The translations under genes were made by a program, and so were the position numbers. From JABDAD01 sp964409695 (GTDB taxonomy: Bacteria > Pseudomonadota > Alphaproteobacteria > Rickettsiales > Rickettsiaceae): DNA of 25,605 bases. The stretch is taken from the NCBI GenBank assembly GCA_964409695.1, contig CAYPDX010000016.1, positions 1-25,605 of the forward strand. Direction: 5' to 3'. This document shows, piece after piece, positions 1 to 7,131 of this stretch; positions within the stretch are counted from its first letter, which is position 1, and every line of letters starts with the position of its first letter. The notes under the pieces were generated by a model. It saw nothing but the letters and a program-made list of their open reading frames with translations. It was not told the DNA's origin and ran no database searches.

Positions 1-21
1 GATGTTACAAAGAATAGCAAC

Positions 22-951
22 GTGATGATTATATCACTTTGTCAACATACTCTTAAAGATCTCAGAGAAGAATTTTATAAATATACAAGAACTCAATCAG
101 ATAAGTTGATCGGGTCAAAGGACTGGAACTATACACAATATTTGAGAGAAATGCCTTCACAAATATATTGGTATAATTATTGGGAGAAGAAGGCTGGTAG
201 AGATTCTGGTATAGATTCGGGTATCATAGTTCTTGCAGGAGAAAAAGGTTGGCGAACCGAAAGTGCAGTTGAAGAATTTCTTGAAACTTATTCTGGAGGT
301 CCTGTATCTGGTTTTGCAAAATTAAAAGAACTTATTGATAAATTTCACTCTCCAACTCTTCGTAGTATTGAAGGCAGAGAATTACTTGCTAAAATAGATG
401 AAGCTTCTAATCACCCAAATCCAGCAATTCAAGAAATAGTTAAAAAAATAGAGTCAAGTTTTGGAGAAGATGAACTTTCGGTTAGAAATAGAATAGAAAT
501 GAAAATCTATATGTACAAAGCCCTTTATATACAAAATCGCTCAGATGTGACTCCGGAGACTCTTGATTCTGATGTGTATAGAAATGAACATATCCCTGAT
601 ATTGCAGTAAGCTTAACGGCATTATTTAATCAAAGAGCACATAAATGCGCATATAAATTATTTAAAGAAGCAAATGATAGGTTAACGCAAGAAGAATTTG
701 AGGCTATTCCATTTGAAGAGAGGCCATATATTGAAAAGTTTGAAAAACAATCTATAGAAGAAACGCTTCCAGTTTTCGCCAGAGATGTTGCTAATATGGT
801 AGGGAGTTTTTATGTTTTTGGTGTTGGATCTTCAGCAGATGCGCATCTTGTTCTTGGTGAAGCAGATAACCTATCTGGGGTGTTTGGAGAGGATGATACT
901 CATAGTATTATTGGTGGTGCGTCTTCGGCAGACGGGGATCCTGACGCATAA
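22..951 (+). CDS. Hypothetical protein, possibly 5'-truncated by the window edge
   Basis: I do not recognise this protein of about 308 residues. It looks soluble, with no signal peptide or membrane segment, and is mostly charged and probably helical. The last 40 residues or so are rich in Gly, Ser and Asp. The candidate starts are GTG at 22 and ATG at 25. The frame stays open to base 1 and no Shine-Dalgarno sequence precedes either codon, so the true start may lie outside the window. A strong intrinsic terminator follows the stop by about 25 bases. The next gene converges on it from the other strand, so it is the last gene of its transcript. The coding call rests on frame length and the well-placed terminator. 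Any function would be a guess. Confidence 0.75.
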   Translation: MMIISLCQHTLKDLREEFYKYTRTQSDKLIGSKDWNYTQYLREMPSQIYWYNYWEKKAGRDSGIDSGIIVLAGEKGWRTESAVEEFLETYSGGPVSGFAKLKELIDKFHSPTLRSIEGRELLAKIDEASNHPNPAIQEIVKKIESSFGEDELSVRNRIEMKIYMYKALYIQNRSDVTPETLDSDVYRNEHIPDIAVSLTALFNQRAHKCAYKLFKEANDRLTQEEFEAIPFEERPYIEKFEKQSIEETLPVFARDVANMVGSFYVFGVGSSADAHLVLGEADNLSGVFGEDDTHSIIGGASSADGDPDA

Positions 952-976
952 TTAAGTACTAAACGCTGAGCTACAA

Positions 977-1014
977 AATGTCGTCACTCTAAATAGGGTG
1001 ACGGCATTTTTTTT
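977..1014 (+). terminator. Rho-independent terminator after the first gene
   Basis: A 13-bp stem (977-989 with 996-1008), containing two G-T pairs, closes a 6-base loop TAAATA and runs into eight or more T residues. It lies 25 bases past the stop of the plus-strand gene. In the opposite direction the stem is followed by only four T residues, so it could weakly terminate the convergent gene as well. Confidence 0.85.
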
Positions 1015-1036
1015 ATGAGTTTTTTAGAAAATAATA

Positions 1037-1627
1037 TTATCTTTCTCTCTTTCCCTTTTTAGCTCTCTCCGGTCTTTCAACTAATCCTAGATCCGCAAGC
1101 ACAGCTGTTGTCTTAGGTGCGATATGTTTTGCTGCCGCGGCGGCAGTATCTTTTATATATCGTTTGTCCAATCCACTAAGTTCTCCTTCTTTCCAACTTT
1201 GTAGAGTGGTTCTAGGGCCAGGTGAATGAGAGGCAGCTTCGTGTTGCTCGGGGCTTATCGATGCACTTCTTGTAGATTCTGGCGTGGTTGGAGAGACAGC
1301 TTTCTCAACTAGAACTGCCATATCATTTGCTGTTTTAGTATGCTTATGCATTAATAGGATTCTGTCTTGTACTTTTTTCTTTTCTCCTATTAAAACTTTG
1401 TAAGTTTCACGCAAAAATGGCTTTTCTAGATCGAGGATGATAGGATCTTTTATAGCTTTTGATAGAATTTTTGTTTGGTCTTCAAGAGGAAGCATTCCGA
1501 TATGACTTTCAATGGTTGCCACTCTATAGATCGGAAGAGCAGCATGATTTTGTCCTGGAGCGTAATCTTGCGTATATAAATTTTCTAGAAGAGCCCTAGC
1601 TCTTCCTATAATTTCTTTTTCTTTCAT
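1037..1627 (-). CDS. Hypothetical protein with basic C-terminus
   Basis: I do not recognise this protein of about 196 residues. The N-terminal 110 residues are mixed charged and hydrophobic and probably helical. A Ser/Pro/Thr-rich linker follows at about residues 112-142. The end has an Ala-rich stretch and then a strongly basic tail rich in Lys and Arg. No signal peptide or membrane helix is visible. ATG at 1627 is preferred over the TTG just before it, with a weak AGG upstream. The gene converges with the preceding gene and shares its terminator region. The linker plus basic tail would suit a nucleic-acid-binding or secreted protein, but nothing in the sequence decides this. Confidence 0.65.
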   Translation of the reverse strand: MKEKEIIGRARALLENLYTQDYAPGQNHAALPIYRVATIESHIGMLPLEDQTKILSKAIKDPIILDLEKPFLRETYKVLIGEKKKVQDRILLMHKHTKTANDMAVLVEKAVSPTTPESTRSASISPEQHEAASHSPGPRTTLQSWKEGELSGLDKRYIKDTAAAAAKHIAPKTTAVLADLGLVERPERAKKGKRER

Positions 1628-1704
1628 CAAGACGCCTATTAATTAATTACAAACGCTATACTAATATATTTTTTTATGTTAGTTACTGATTTTATGGATA
1701 ATGT

Positions 1705-1727
1705 GCATAGAAATTTTAAATCTATGC
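1705..1727 (-). terminator. Possible weak terminator after the ABC ATPase gene
   Basis: A 7-bp inverted repeat (1705-1711 with 1721-1727, loop of nine A/T bases) lies five bases past the stop of the minus-strand ABC ATPase gene. No T-run follows on that strand, so terminator function is uncertain. Confidence 0.3.
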
Positions 1728-1732
1728 TATTT

Positions 1733-2452
1733 TTATCCAAATTCAGCAACAGTATCTAAATATAGTTTTGCTCTAACAGAATTTGGTTTTTGGAAAAAAT
1801 CTTCAGATTTCTGATCTGCGAGTATGTGGCCTTGGTCCATAAAAATAACATTATCTGCAATTTTCTTTGCAAAAGTCACATGGTGAGATACTACAATGAT
1901 TGTTAGTTTCTTTTTCAAATCATCGATAATTGATACAATATCTTTTACTGCTTCAGGATCAAGCGCAGAAGTAGGTTCATCAAATAAAATAACTTCAGGA
2001 TCCATCATTAAAGCTCTCGCAATAGCTACCCTTTGTTTTTGGCCTCCAGAGAGTTTTGAAGGCAAGGATTCCAGCTCACGAATATTCAAAGAAGCTAATA
2101 TTTCTCTAGCCTTTTTTTCTGCATCATCCTTATTCATAATTTTCATTTGTAGAGGAGCATAGGTCAAATTCTCAAGCACATTCATATTTACAAAAAGGTT
2201 GAAACTCTGAAAAACCATCGCCATTTTTAGTCTGATGGTATGGATATTTTTTTCTGTAACTTTTGTACCATCGTAGTAAATCTGCCCTTTATCTGCTTTT
2301 TCAAGCATATTTACGCACCTAATTAAAGTAGTTTTACCACTACCAGAATGTCCGAGTATTACTGTGGTTTCGCCTTTGCTGAATTTGCAGGATGCATCTA
2401 CAATAGCAACTTTTTCACCAAATTTTTTATGTATATTTTTTAGTTCAATCAT
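1733..2452 (-). CDS. glnQ: Polar amino-acid ABC transporter ATP-binding protein (GlnQ type)
   Basis: This is the cytoplasmic ATPase subunit of an amino-acid importer of the GlnQ/ArtP/HisP family. At 239 residues it has the family's usual length. Walker A is GHSGSGKT (34-41), the Q-loop Gln is at 82, the signature is LSGGQKQR (134-141), Walker B and D-loop are VILFDEPTSALD (154-165), and the switch His is at about 190. The closing segment FAKKIADNVIFMDQGHI is typical of this group. The ATG at 2452 has a good AAGGA eight bases upstream. The permease and periplasmic binding protein are not adjacent, so they must be encoded elsewhere or the ATPase is shared. The H-loop reads SHH instead of the usual THE. 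The family assignment is firm. Glutamine as the substrate is only inferred. Confidence 0.92.
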   Translation of the reverse strand: MIELKNIHKKFGEKVAIVDASCKFSKGETTVILGHSGSGKTTLIRCVNMLEKADKGQIYYDGTKVTEKNIHTIRLKMAMVFQSFNLFVNMNVLENLTYAPLQMKIMNKDDAEKKAREILASLNIRELESLPSKLSGGQKQRVAIARALMMDPEVILFDEPTSALDPEAVKDIVSIIDDLKKKLTIIVVSHHVTFAKKIADNVIFMDQGHILADQKSEDFFQKPNSVRAKLYLDTVAEFG

Positions 2453-2468
2453 CTAATTATTCCTTCAG

Positions 2469-2480
2469 CAATAGCTATTG
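2469..2480. promoter_or_regulatory. 12-bp perfect palindrome between divergent genes
   Basis: CAATAGCTATTG is a perfect palindrome in the short gap between the divergent ABC ATPase and pgpA genes, just upstream of the ATPase Shine-Dalgarno sequence. Its position would suit an operator, but no regulator is known from this window. Confidence 0.3.
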
Positions 2481-2504
2481 TTGCGATTTATCATTTTGGT
2501 AGTT

Positions 2505-3131
2505 ATGATATTTTTTAAAACATATAGATTCATTATGCGTAGTAAAATTATTAAAGCTATAGTAACTTGCTTTTATACAGGTTGTATACCAATTATGCCA
2601 GGAACTTTTGGTTCTATGCTTGCGTTTCCACTATCATATGGCATTCTTTTATTATCTATGAAATTTAAATTTAATATACAAGGAATTGACTCTCCTATTC
2701 AAGGCTTATTAATATTTTATATATTGATGTTCCTTGTGTGTATCTTATTATTTGTAATAGGCACATATCTCGTGGATTTATATATTAAAGAAACAGGAAG
2801 GCAAGATCCAAAAGAAGTTGTAATAGATGAAGTTGCAGGGCAAATGCTTACAATAATTCTTTCATCATTTTGCAGTATTTTTGCACGTCATTCTTATCTT
2901 GTGAATGAATATCCAAAAACTGTAATTGATTTATTTTTTCTTGTCCTTTTGCCATTTATGTTATTTAGATTATTTGATATATTAAAACCTTGGCCAATTG
3001 ATTGGCTTGACCAAAATGTAAAAGGCGGATGGGGTGTTATGGTTGACGATTTAGTTGCTGGGATTTTTGCATCAATTATGTGCTATGCAGTTACTTTAAT
3101 GATAATTGGGGATAGTTTTAATGCTTCGTAA
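2505..3131 (+). CDS. pgpA: Phosphatidylglycerophosphatase A
   Basis: PgpA is the membrane phosphatase that converts phosphatidylglycerophosphate to phosphatidylglycerol. Family hallmarks are IPIMPGTFGS near the N-terminus, DPKEVVIDEVAGQ in the middle, and RLFDILKPWPIDWLD followed by GGWGVMVDDLVAG near the C-terminus. Three to four hydrophobic segments fit a membrane protein. The start is uncertain: ATG at 2505 gives 208 residues, ATG at 2535 gives 198 and matches the family start better, and TTG codons from 2478 are also in frame. None has a clear Shine-Dalgarno sequence. The 3' end overlaps the recN start by 11 bases, which suggests translational coupling at the head of a four-gene plus-strand run. 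Confidence 0.92.
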   Translation: MIFFKTYRFIMRSKIIKAIVTCFYTGCIPIMPGTFGSMLAFPLSYGILLLSMKFKFNIQGIDSPIQGLLIFYILMFLVCILLFVIGTYLVDLYIKETGRQDPKEVVIDEVAGQMLTIILSSFCSIFARHSYLVNEYPKTVIDLFFLVLLPFMLFRLFDILKPWPIDWLDQNVKGGWGVMVDDLVAGIFASIMCYAVTLMIIGDSFNAS

Positions 3132-4773
3132 TTTATATATAAAAAACTATATTCTTATAGATGATATAAATATCGAATTTGATAATAAGCTAAATATTAT
3201 CACTGGAGAAACTGGTGCTGGAAAATCAATTCTGCTTGATGCTATTTCTTTCTGTATTACTGGTAAATCAGGTAAAGATATAATAAAAAACAATTCTGAG
3301 ACGTGCCTCGTTACCGTGAGTTTTTCATCATCAGAGAATGTTAAATCTACTCTTCAAGAATATGGTATTGAAATTGATGGTGATGAAGATATACATATTA
3401 CTAGATCATTATCTAGAGATGGAAAAAAACGATGCTTAATAAATAATCAACCTGTTACGCAAAAAGCCATAGATTCAATATCAGAAAATCTTCTTACGAT
3501 ATATGGACAACATTCATTTAGTAGTCTTTTTAAAGTCTCGTCACATCAAAAAATTCTGGATGATTTTCTTGGTAATAAACAAATTTTTCAAGAAGTTTCC
3601 TTATTTTATAAAGAAGTAAAATCTATTGAAGAGAGGCTTCGAGAATTGGAGAATAAGCAAAAATCTGCTATTGCGGAATCTGAATATTTGAACCATGTTT
3701 ACAAAGAATTATCATCAGCAAAAATACAAGAATCTGAAGAGGAAGAATTATCGGAACTTCGAGCAAAGCTTCAACAATCATCTAAGCAAAGACAGTTTAT
3801 TGTAGATTTACATGATTCTTTTAAGGAGTCAAATTTTAGTGGCAATATCTCTTCAATGATAAGAATTATTGGTCGAAGCAATTCAGAGATGTTTACTGAC
3901 CTATCAAATGTTTTAGATAAACTATATGAGAATATCAATGAGGCAGAAGGTATTATTGAGAAATTACAAAAGTTCGATGATTCTCACTATAATTTAGATG
4001 AAATTGAGGAAAGGCTATTTTTGATACGTAGTTTTGCAAGAAAATATAATATTCCAGCAAATCAGTTAAATAGTTATTTAGAAGATGTTAGAGGAAAAAT
4101 TCAGCTTATTGAAAATTCTGATACTGAGATCAAAAAATTAGAAAAATCTTATTCTATCGCAAAAGAACAATATTTAGAAAAATCTAGGGAACTTAGTTCT
4201 TTAAGAAAAAAAGCCTCTATTGAAATAGAAAAATCTGTGTCTGGAGAATTGGAGAAGCTCCAAATGCCAGGTTGCGATTTTAAAGTAGAAATTCTAGATT
4301 CAAATAATTATACAGAGGTGGGGATAGATTCTGTTAAATTTATAGCTCGTACAAACCTTGGAATGCCATATGGCCCAATAGATAAAATCGCATCAGGTGG
4401 AGAAATGGCAAGATTTATGCTTGCAACCCAGGTGGTGTTATTTAAAAACAATGAGAATTTTCAAACAGTTGTGTTTGACGAAATTGACACAGGTATTGGA
4501 GGAGTTGTTGCTGATAGTGTTGGCTCTAGACTCAAGGCTTTATCGGAACATGCGCAGGTAATTGCAATTACTCATCAGCCTCAAGTGGCTAGTAAGTCAA
4601 CAAATCATATTTTTATAAAGAAGTCTCAAAACTTTGATCTTACCTCAAGCTATGCTAGCATCTTATCGAAAGAAGAAAAAGTAAATGAAATTGCTAGAAT
4701 GATATCTGGCAAAGTTATTACTGAACTTTCAAAAAAAGCTGCAAAAGAGTTAATAGAGGGTATATATGAGTAA
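3121..4773 (+). CDS. recN: DNA repair protein RecN
   Basis: RecN is an SMC-like ATPase that acts at DNA double-strand breaks during recombinational repair. Walker A is GETGAGKS (29-36 from the ATG at 3121). Long, charged, coiled-coil-like segments fill the middle. The C-terminal half-site carries ASGGEMARFMLA (signature) and TVVFDEIDTGIGG (Walker B), followed by HQPQVASKS. The protein has 550 residues, the normal family length. The opening MLRNLYIKNYILID is the classic RecN start, so ATG 3121 is preferred over the in-frame TTG at 3106. It overlaps pgpA by 11 bases upstream and the next small gene by 8 bases downstream. Confidence 0.97.
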   Translation: MLRNLYIKNYILIDDINIEFDNKLNIITGETGAGKSILLDAISFCITGKSGKDIIKNNSETCLVTVSFSSSENVKSTLQEYGIEIDGDEDIHITRSLSRDGKKRCLINNQPVTQKAIDSISENLLTIYGQHSFSSLFKVSSHQKILDDFLGNKQIFQEVSLFYKEVKSIEERLRELENKQKSAIAESEYLNHVYKELSSAKIQESEEEELSELRAKLQQSSKQRQFIVDLHDSFKESNFSGNISSMIRIIGRSNSEMFTDLSNVLDKLYENINEAEGIIEKLQKFDDSHYNLDEIEERLFLIRSFARKYNIPANQLNSYLEDVRGKIQLIENSDTEIKKLEKSYSIAKEQYLEKSRELSSLRKKASIEIEKSVSGELEKLQMPGCDFKVEILDSNNYTEVGIDSVKFIARTNLGMPYGPIDKIASGGEMARFMLATQVVLFKNNENFQTVVFDEIDTGIGGVVADSVGSRLKALSEHAQVIAITHQPQVASKSTNHIFIKKSQNFDLTSSYASILSKEEKVNEIARMISGKVITELSKKAAKELIEGIYE

Positions 4774-5029
4774 AAAAACTACGAAACAAGGTAAAGAAGT
4801 TGATTCTACTGATCCTAAAGTGCAAGAAGCAGTTCGCGTTAAGAAAGAAGAAGAAGTAGCGAAGGCGGCAAGGCGTCGTGCATCTATTGAATCTGAGGAA
4901 ATGAAGGACGGAAAGGAGTTGGCTAAAGAGACGCGTGAGTTGCTTGGCAATGGAAAGCATAAGTCATTGACGCCTGGTGCGACTCCTTCAAAACGCGCGC
5001 AAACTAATACTGGTTATCATATACTATAG
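4766..5029 (+). CDS. Small highly charged hypothetical protein in the recN operon
   Basis: I do not recognise this 87-residue protein. It is rich in Lys, Glu and Arg, with no hydrophobic core, no signal and no membrane segment. The middle (about 20-60) may form a single charged helix. Its ATG overlaps the recN stop by eight bases and has a GAGGG five bases upstream inside recN, which is strong support for real translation coupled to recN. Its TAG stop lies in the left arm of a perfect 14-bp hairpin whose right arm holds the start of the next gene. A small charged partner of RecN or of RNA is possible, but this is speculation. Confidence 0.75.
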   Translation: MSKKTTKQGKEVDSTDPKVQEAVRVKKEEEVAKAARRRASIESEEMKDGKELAKETRELLGNGKHKSLTPGATPSKRAQTNTGYHIL

Positions 5030-5050
5030 CCTATTGCTATAGTATATGAT
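5016..5050 (+). repeat. 14-bp perfect hairpin spanning a stop codon and the next start codon
   Basis: ATCATATACTATAG (5016-5029) is the exact inverse of CTATAGTATATGAT (5037-5050), with a 7-base loop CCTATTG. The left arm ends in the TAG stop of the 87-residue gene. The right arm contains the ATG (5046-5048) of the phosphotransferase gene. No T-run follows, so it is not an ordinary terminator. It is a candidate translational coupling element. Confidence 0.85.
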
Positions 5051-5924
5051 TATAAATCAATTCCAAGGAAATATTATTAGCCTGTATGGAAATTCATGGA
5101 AGAAAGGTCTTGGTGATTTACCAAGGATAGTAGATCAAATATCTGTGAAGTGGCAATTATCTGATTTAAAGCCAGTGGAGAATCTATCTTACAATTACGT
5201 ATTATCAGGGTTTCAATCTGACAAACCAATTATTCTCAAATTGGGTATTAATGCGGCTGATATTAAGCGTGAGGCAGAGGTTTTAAAGGCCTTTGAAGAT
5301 TTTGGCGCTGTAAAAGTTTTAGCAGATTTAAATGGAATTATTCTTCTTGAGAGAGCAATTTCTGCTACTTCTTTAAAATCCTATTTTCCTTTACAAGAGG
5401 AAAAAGCAATTAAAATTACTTGTGATGTAATGCGTAAATTGCACAAAGCACCTTTTCCAAATTTTAAACTTCCTAATATTACAGATTGGCTTGAAGCGCT
5501 GGATAAATCAGTGAATATTCCATCAGAAATTCTCTTAAATGCAAGGAATTTTCGTGATAAATTATTAAAAACATCAGATAAAGTAGTTTTGCTTCATGGT
5601 GATTTGCATCATGATAATATTTTGGTGAATGGTGATAGTTTTCAAGTTATAGATCCTAAGGGAGTAATTGGAGAGCAAGCTTATGAGGTAGCTGCTTTTA
5701 TTCGTAATCCTATGCCGGAATTGCTTTTGCAGCCGAATACTCAGGATATAGTTGATAGTAGGATTAGAAAGTTTGCAAGAGAGCTAAGTATAGATCAAGA
5801 ACGTATTCGTAATTGGTGTTTTGTGCAATCAGTATTATGTTGGATCTGGGCAATTGAAGATGGTGGTGATGTGGAGTATTTTACAAAAATCACATATCTG
5901 ATTAATGAGATTGGTGGGCGATGA
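5046..5924 (+). CDS. APH(6)/hydroxyurea-type aminoglycoside phosphotransferase family protein
   Basis: This is a kinase-fold small-molecule phosphotransferase of the APH(6)/Hur type (streptomycin and hydroxyurea phosphotransferases). It has 292 residues. Lys65 in IILKLG and Glu76 or Glu78 fit the nucleotide-binding Lys/Glu pair. HGDLHHDN (184-191) is the catalytic loop with Asp186 as base. Asp203 in VIDPKG is the metal-binding Asp, followed by GEQAYEVAAFIRNP, typical of this subfamily. The N-terminus NIISLYG...W...LP aligns with the family, so ATG 5046 is probably right although it has no Shine-Dalgarno sequence and lies in a hairpin arm. The last codons and the stop overlap tRNA-Val on the other strand. 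The physiological substrate is unknown and resistance should not be assumed. Confidence 0.88.
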   Translation: MIINQFQGNIISLYGNSWKKGLGDLPRIVDQISVKWQLSDLKPVENLSYNYVLSGFQSDKPIILKLGINAADIKREAEVLKAFEDFGAVKVLADLNGIILLERAISATSLKSYFPLQEEKAIKITCDVMRKLHKAPFPNFKLPNITDWLEALDKSVNIPSEILLNARNFRDKLLKTSDKVVLLHGDLHHDNILVNGDSFQVIDPKGVIGEQAYEVAAFIRNPMPELLLQPNTQDIVDSRIRKFARELSIDQERIRNWCFVQSVLCWIWAIEDGGDVEYFTKITYLINEIGGR

Positions 5925-5987
5925 CAGATTCGAACTGCCGACCGTCTCGGTGTAAACGAGATGCTCTACCAGCTGAGCTAATCGCCC
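5912..5987 (-). tRNA. tRNA-Val (anticodon TAC), CCA encoded
   Basis: The minus strand reads GGGCGATTAGCTCAGCTGG and onward as a complete cloverleaf. Seven-base acceptor arms lie at 5981-5987 and 5916-5922, the D-arm contains AGCTCAGCTGGTAGAGC, and the anticodon stem TCTCG/CGAGA encloses loop TTTACAC with anticodon TAC at 5952-5954. The T-arm contains GTTCGAATC, with discriminator A at 5915. The CCA end is encoded (5912-5914). The 3' end overlaps the last 13 bases of the phosphotransferase gene antisense. Just 5' of the tRNA, from 5992, lies a palindromic repeat instead of a visible promoter. Confidence 0.97.
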
Positions 5988-5991
5988 TTAA

Positions 5992-6114
5992 CCAAGCTCT
6001 GAAGTTGAGTTTCTAGAAGCGATTATTGCGAGATCTCGTGCTCACTTATGAAGTATAAGCTCCGCCGTTTTCGACTCTTAAATCGCTTCTATAAACCTCA
6101 ATTTCAGAGCTTGG
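5992..6114. repeat. Palindromic repeat element beside tRNA-Val
   Basis: The arms 5992-6024 and 6081-6114 are inverted copies of about 33 bp with two mismatches and one single-base gap. The outer CCAAGCTCTGAA and inner TAGAAGCGATT are perfect. The 56-base interior holds a second palindrome, CGAGATCTCG, and a small CTTAT/ATAAG hairpin. No open frame of note is present. The nested design resembles rickettsial palindromic elements, but I cannot place it in a named family. Confidence 0.8.
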
Positions 6115-6117
6115 GCA

Positions 6118-6194
6118 TTCGTCGTAGAAACTTTATCTGTGATCCTTACGCATATAGGTTGCGCTGCGGTTCTCGATTTCGTTTCTCCTATAAA
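6118..6194. repeat. Second, less perfect palindromic element
   Basis: AGAAAC (about 6126) and GTTTCT (6181-6186) close an imperfect hairpin. Within it, GATCC..TACGC pairs roughly with GCGCTGCGGTTC. It adjoins the element at 5992-6114. The rest of the gap, 6195-6304, is AT-rich and shows no gene or clear site apart from a weak A-run/T-run pairing (AAAAACA/TGTTTTT) just past the YihY stop. Confidence 0.5.
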
Positions 6195-6304
6195 TCTCCA
6201 GCAATAAATAAGTTTTTTCCTTATTAAAGCTAGTAACTATAAAATTCGTTTATATCCGCAGCAATATGCATCAAAAACAAGAATTTTGCAAGATGTTTTT
6301 TCTA

Positions 6305-7126
6305 TTAGGTGGATTTTTTATAGTTTAGGAGCTGATAATTAAAAGCGGCCCCAAGAATGAAAAGAAAATTTATAATATAGAAGAATAGTAACGTAACTAT
6401 TATACTACCAAGTGATCCATAGACTAAGCTTAATTGATGATAATAAACTATATAAGTCGATAATAAATATCCACTAACTTGCCAAGTAACTGATGTAAGT
6501 ATAGCTCCAGGCACCATATTCATAACATTTAATTTTATATTTGGAATTATTGTATAAAAACATAAAACAGTTAAAAATAAAGGGAAGAAGAGAATTAGAT
6601 GCCTTAATTCTGCGAATGGATTTTGCGTTGGGGTAATCTGCTTAAGATTTATTTTTTCAAAAACCATTGGTAATAGCACAAGTACAAACATAGTGAGAGC
6701 TAACAAGCTTGTGAGGATTACAAATTGAAAAATACTTGTTAGACGTCTTGTGATATACGGTGGTGGAGAGGTTACATCAAATAACCTATTAAGAATTGTC
6801 CTAAGGCTTTCTACAAATGATGATGCGGTCCAGATAGTGCCAAATATAGCAAGGTTTAAAAGACTAGATGGTGGAGCTTTTTGCAATTCCTCAAATCTAA
6901 TCTTTATCGAGTCTATAACATTTTTAGGAGAATTATTCATTATTATGTCAATTAGATTTTGACCAATTTCTGATGCTCCAAAGAAACTTGTAAGAGAAAG
7001 AAAAAAAACTAAAAATGGGAAGAGTGAAAGAATAATCATGAATGACATATATCCAGCGTGTTCTACCCCATCTTTTTCAATGGTTCGAGCTATAGCTAGA
7101 TATATGCATGCAAAAAATTTTTTCAT
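6305..7126 (-). CDS. YihY/BrkB family inner-membrane protein
   Basis: This is an integral membrane protein of the YihY/BrkB (UPF0761) family, formerly mis-annotated as RNase BN. Its molecular role is unsettled. The 273 residues contain about six hydrophobic segments, near 28-52, 92-112, 133-156, 178-196, 207-228 and 238-265. Family features include the early AGYMSFMIILSLFPFLVF, IWTASSFVESLRTILNRLFDV in the middle, and SLVYGSLGSIIVTLLFFYI near the end. It starts five bases after the RNase E/G stop on the same strand, so the two are almost certainly cotranscribed. The ATG has a closely spaced AAGAG inside the RNase gene end. Family assignment is firm. Function is not known. Confidence 0.9.
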   Translation of the reverse strand: MKKFFACIYLAIARTIEKDGVEHAGYMSFMIILSLFPFLVFFLSLTSFFGASEIGQNLIDIIMNNSPKNVIDSIKIRFEELQKAPPSSLLNLAIFGTIWTASSFVESLRTILNRLFDVTSPPPYITRRLTSIFQFVILTSLLALTMFVLVLLPMVFEKINLKQITPTQNPFAELRHLILFFPLFLTVLCFYTIIPNIKLNVMNMVPGAILTSVTWQVSGYLLSTYIVYYHQLSLVYGSLGSIIVTLLFFYIINFLFILGAAFNYQLLNYKKST

Positions 7127-7131
7127 AGCTC

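Noticed and set aside
4718..4960. Minus-strand frame opposite the recN end and the small gene
   Set aside because: It is antisense to recN and to a frame with a good ribosome site. Composition is Phe/Leu/Arg-rich, as expected for a shadow.
5046..5924. Aminoglycoside resistance gene on a mobile element
   Set aside because: No insertion sequence or integron is present, base composition matches the neighbours, and it sits in a housekeeping operon. It is more likely a native kinase.
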